A DNA stretch of 64,000 nucleotides from Tipula vernalis (lineage: Eukaryota > Arthropoda > Insecta > Diptera > Tipulidae). Made by a program: the position numbers and the translations under genes. The DNA lies in NCBI GenBank assembly GCA_958295665.1, contig OY282560.1, positions 313,453,236 to 313,517,235 on the forward strand, given 5' to 3'. How positions within the stretch are numbered: the first letter of the stretch is position 1; every line of letters starts with the position of its first letter. Shown here piece after piece: positions 60,251 through 64,000 of the stretch. The notes beneath the pieces are model-generated. The model made no database searches. It was not told where the DNA came from and was given only the letters and a program-made list of their open reading frames with translations.

Positions 60251-60254
60251 CTGG

Positions 60255-60530
60255 AACAGCTGTAATACTTTTCCATCATTATTCAAAGGAAGCCAGATAT
60301 GTATAGCCCAGACTATCAAGAAACTGGACTATTTCGTTACTGTGACATGTAATTCGAAATGGAGTAAAATAACTAATAATTTGTTGAAAGGTCAGTGTCC
60401 GGAATTTGGCCCCGATTTCAAAATAAAGCTCCAAGAATTGCTCGATGATATCACAAAAAACAATTTTTTCGGTATTTCAGTTGCGTCAATGAATGTCACT
60501 GATTTAAAAAAACGAACACTACCTCATGCC
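60255..60530 (+). pseudogene. Second Helitron Rep relic
   Basis: One open plus frame reads SLFKGSQICI, FVTVTCNSKWSKI, FGPDFKIKLQELLDD, NNFFG and KKRTLPHAQ. These match, in order, the region of Helitron Rep from the PSSF-G block to the HUH motif. The HUH site, normally an H-x-H, reads HAQ, so the second metal-binding His is lost. Flanking Rep and helicase parts are not recognisable. It is on the plus strand and belongs to a different lineage from the 26.4-30.7 kb Helitron, whose own HUH region is deleted. Confidence 0.75.
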
Positions 60531-60609
60531 CAGTGCGGTCGAAGTGAGTACGATCGGAGTATTCCGATTCTCCTGTACTCCACTATTTCATTTTGTACTC
60601 CCCCGATCT

Positions 60610-61286
60610 AACAACTGCTATACTAGTAATACTTTTAAACAATATTTTAACTTATCGTCTTTTGCTTGCAATTCATAATGGTTTCTGTTATTCTCCGGCA
60701 AAAACCCATAAAATCCTTTTCTTGCATTAATGGTCATCCACTTTAGCAGATAATATCAACTCAAACATGTATAATTTGCGAACATAATTTGTTCAACTTC
60801 ATAATATTTTTGCTCAAAATCTGAAAATTTGTTTCAAACTTATAAAAACAAGAAGGCACTCTGTATAGGGCACCAGATAAACTCAACCATCTATGGCACA
60901 GTACCCCGGAAGGTGGTTTAGGTTTCCATACGATAACGAAAAAGACTGAAATGGCAGAACTATGCAGTAGCTGGCCAGGAAATAGGAAAATTTTGCCCCG
61001 AAATCGTAACGGTTCATTTGCTCGAATTATTCATTATTTTTGGTCCATTTTTTTATAACTAATATTTCGTGCACTGATTATCACGACGCTTAGCAGAATC
61101 GAGGGTGTATACGTATGTATATAGGTATACATGTGTGGAAAGTCGTATATAGGTATACATGTGTGGCAAATCATATATGGGTGCGCAATTATGTGCATGT
61201 ACATGTGTGAATGTGTGTCTTTACAGGTGTGCGACCATGAGTTATATTTTAGAGCATGTAAATGTCGATTGATGAACTAGTCGAAA

Positions 61287-61321
<35 letters not shown>

Positions 61322-61440
61322 ATATAACACAAGTGCAATAAATGCTTTATTTGTTTAGTATGTGCCTGCCTTGTGGTGAAGCCGGTTAGATCGCCGATTT
61401 ACCGCTCGCCGGTGGACGAAATACCCCTCATTCGTACTGT
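60610..61440. other. Non-coding stretch with microsatellites
   Basis: Contains a GTATACATGTGTGG tandem pair (about 61115-61165) and an AG dinucleotide run at 61289-61317. No gene seen. Confidence 0.55.
61289..61317. repeat. (AG)n microsatellite
   Basis: About 14 uninterrupted AG dinucleotides. Confidence 0.95.
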
Positions 61441-61459
61441 GTGAATTATATTTTCAGAA

Positions 61460-62592
61460 ATGCCAATCGATCATAATGAGAACAGGAAAAAAATGTGTGC
61501 TCCTTGTGGTCGTAAAATAAATCTCGGTTCGTTAAAATTACAAGATTTCCGCATCAGTGAAGATTAAGAATTACATATTAGAAGATTTATAAACGGCGAT
61601 TTCGCCCTATCTAACCCTCAATTCCCTTCAAGTATCTGTGTAACTTTTCGTCAAATTCTTCAAGATCATAAACGGCAGAATGATAACAGAAGACCAACTA
61701 ACGTGATGCCTAATATGGAGATATGTATATGTCTATCAAAAGAAACTAGGTCACGTGAAAAATGCAATTTCATTTGCAACGGTTATATATGTTTAACCGG
61801 TAGGCATAAGGGAATAATAAATATGAAAAAAAAAGTTTCCTGTTGGTAGAACACTTGATTTATCGATAAAAATTAACCCCGACAATGGAATGTATGGATC
61901 TCACCACTCAAGTATCACTGGAGTTATGAATAGTCAAGATCCAGCCGAAAAAATTCCAAAAACTATACATATTTGCTCCACTTGTCTCCAACAAGTATCT
62001 CGAGGGACTCCTCACCCTTGTATTTCTGACATCAGTGTTTCTGATAAAGGTGGAAGAGCCAAAGATTTTTCCAGCTGTAGCCCTACATAGCCATCAAGTC
62101 GAGTCTGAAGCGTCTGGACGGGAAATGCTAAAATTGAGCCGCCTTATTAGAAAAAATTGTGGCAAAAATGCATTACCAGCGTTCTTTCAGAAAGAAGTGT
62201 CAGAAAGGGCTAATTTATTGGAAGATCTATATAGGCACGATATCTTGGATTTTGATGTTGTAAAAAGTTCTGTCAAGGAAAAAAGGTCTGTTGTCTGGGG
62301 TAGCGCAGAAGAATTTTTAGAAAATATAGTGGGTAGACGTGGTTTGCTTGGTAACTACTCAGTCAAAGTTATGGCTGATGGCGGACAAGGGTTTTTTAAA
62401 ATTTGTATGTCAATAATTCCGGAAAATTGCGTTTCTGAAAATCTACATGAAGAAGGTTCATCAAGGAAGAAGAGCAAAATTATCAAGTGTACGAGTGTAC
62501 ACAAGTTGATTACGTTAGGTATTGTACCGCGCATCAAAGAAACTGTGACGACTCACTCACAATTCAATTCAAATATTCAATCATACAATTAA
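61460..62592 (+). pseudogene. Unclassified mobile-element-like protein, N-terminal and middle parts
   Basis: Three plus frames follow each other: 61460-61570 with CAPCGRKINL; 61890-62090 with ICSTCLQQVSRGTPHPC; and 62035-62592 (185 codons) with SRLIRKNCGKNALP, NLLEDLYRHDI, YSVKVMADGGQGFFKICMSI and a KLITLGIVPRIKET block. CX2C pairs suggest zinc binding near the N-terminus. The D-GGQGF-K pattern is one I associate with multi-copy arthropod and cnidarian proteins of unknown mobile-element origin, but I cannot name the superfamily. Frames are separated by stops, so it is a broken gene. The later part, at 63100-63433, seems to be the same gene's C-terminal end. Confidence 0.55.
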
Positions 62593-63049
62593 ATTCAATC
62601 ATTCACATAAATATTCATCACCCGTCCTTCGCCACAATTCGCGCATCCATATTCACACGCATGCACATGAACGCACCTTGTTCACCAACGCAACACACTT
62701 CATTCAGTAAAAATATGCATCTGTCAAAATCTCGCGCGCAGTAAAAAAAACATTAACAAAATATACACTCTGATTTTCCTTTTGGCGCTGAGTGGTTCGT
62801 TGAAATAAATCTAAACTAAATTAAATTAAATCTAACAAAACTTTTCCATCATATTTCGGTCATAAATATTAAGTGTTGAGGAATATATTCTTTCGTTTCA
62901 ATACATGTGAATTAGTGGTAATCAAAATTTATATGTACATTAATAAAATAAAATTTTGATTTCTCGATTGTGACATTCTCGGAGTTTTATATAGAATATG
63001 GAGAAGACAGTTTTTAACTCGTATACTACAGCGATGAAAACCAATTATT
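62593..63049. other. Stretch between the two parts of the broken gene
   Basis: A CA- and TTCA-rich segment followed by AT-rich DNA. No coding motif; the missing central domain of the mobile-element-like gene is not recognisable. Confidence 0.45.
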
Positions 63050-63106
63050 TTGTGTGTGAATTATAATAAACCAAATAAAATAAAATTCGTAGCAGCATTT
63101 AGGGCC

Positions 63107-63433
63107 ATGGACGAAATTGTAAAGTCGACCTTCTCAGTAACGAGAATCGAGTCAGATTTACATAAACACATAACAAGTCTCAAAAAAGCTCTCGCTGCTC
63201 TCGATGTGAGTGAAACTTTGAAAATTCATATAATTTTGAGTTATCTTCAAGAATCGATTGGATGTTTGGATGAAGAGGAAGGTTTCGGTTTGTGGTCTGA
63301 ACAAGCTGGCGAAAGTATTCACCACGTATTCTTGAAATTTTGGAGCAGACGAAAAATGAATAACATGCAGGCTCCGAATTATGGCATAAGATTAAAAGCA
63401 GCTGCTGTTGGCTTTTCTTCCAATCATGTCTAG
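63107..63433 (+). pseudogene. Unclassified mobile-element-like protein, C-terminal part
   Basis: An uninterrupted frame, open from 63050. Its coding-looking part starts at MDEIVKSTF and runs about 108 residues to a stop. It has a helical first half (LHKHITSLKKALAAL), then TLKIHIILSYL and WSEQAGESIHHVFLKFW, and a C-terminal YGIRLKAAAVGF. The SEQAGESIHH-type motif occurs near the end of the same multi-copy protein family as the preceding gene part. The open, apparently selected look of this piece contrasts with the broken upstream frames. Confidence 0.5.
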
Positions 63434-63439
63434 TAATTA

Positions 63440-64000
63440 TTTATAAGATTCAAGTTCAAAAAATTGGTTTGATTATTTGATTATTACTTTACTAATATAT
63501 CTCATATGTATATATACATATATACCACATCTATATCAAAATAATCCAGTTAGATAATTTCTGCAGTCATTAAACCTTTCCAGACTAGAAAGTTGTAAGA
63601 AAGTTGTCCAATATCCCTTGTCTTCACTATTCTTAAATCCTTTGTTTACATTTGATTAAAATTTAGATTCCCATGCATGTTTCTTGTCTGGCAATTATAG
63701 TTGCTGACAGCCGAAATTGTCTTTCAGTTTTATTTTGACATTCTGCTTGTCGCCTAGGTAGGATCTAGATATGAATAGGGTTACCAGATGTGCTGGTTTC
63801 TCTGGACCTGTTCTGGCTTTTCAAACTTCTGTGGGTATCCAGGAAACTGTCTTACATTATCCTGGTTTTTAGATAATATTCATATCAAATTCCTAAATTT
63901 ATTAGCGACAATACAAAATTCAGGAGGGATCAGAAAAATAATAATTTCAACTAAATTTAATTCGAACTCCGAAATGACTGGGCCAAAATATTTTTCAGGT
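63440..64000. other. AT-rich stretch at the window end
   Basis: I see no gene or repeat that can be supported. Confidence 0.5.

Overview
The window looks like insect nuclear DNA, most probably from a dipteran. It is very AT-rich and packed with decayed eukaryotic transposons: Helitron, mariner, pogo-like, PIF/Harbinger, Ty3/gypsy, LINE and foldback elements. It also holds two exons of one host gene with GT-AG splice sites and Ser/Asn/Gly-rich coding sequence. The species cannot be named from sequence alone. I saw no prokaryotic operon, rRNA, tRNA or CRISPR array, but I could not run a tRNA or Rfam search.

Layout. 1-5.2 kb is a degenerate satellite whose basic unit alternates GAA and TTC every 5 bp, so it reads as an array of heat-shock elements; it has an outer period of about 0.6 kb. 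5.2-14 kb is AT-rich and non-coding, with a MITE, short tandem repeats, a probable LINE 3' end and an inverted pair of repeats. 14-15.1 kb is a mariner element with both ends and two in-frame stops. 15.1-22.2 kb holds a composite dispersed repeat present twice, carrying a nested pogo-like element and TGATGG-type arrays, with a minus-strand Ty3/gypsy relic between the copies.

Host gene. Exon A (23472-23706) and exon B (47209-47556) lie on the plus strand, each with a clear acceptor, donor and matching phase. They flank a 23.5 kb intron. The intron contains two long foldback palindromes, a minus-strand Helitron (26415-30675), a LINE RNase H fragment and about 11.7 kb of a 173-bp satellite with higher-order repeat structure (32501-44243). 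I do not recognise the protein. What is visible is a disordered Ser/Asn/Gly-rich stretch between short conserved-looking blocks.

Downstream (47.6-64 kb), probably the next intron, is a graveyard of elements. In order: another copy of the composite repeat, a LINE, a gypsy gag fragment, a compositionally distinct block, a PIF/Harbinger fragment fused to a LINE RT fragment, a nearly full-order but broken gypsy element, a foldback element built from five 140-bp units, a second Helitron Rep relic, and an unclassified mobile-element protein in three pieces.

Nothing mobile here looks autonomous. The most notable items are the heat-shock-element satellite, the giant satellite-bearing intron, the Helitron ORF that lost exactly its HUH region in frame, and the several long perfect-hairpin loci that could feed small-RNA pathways.
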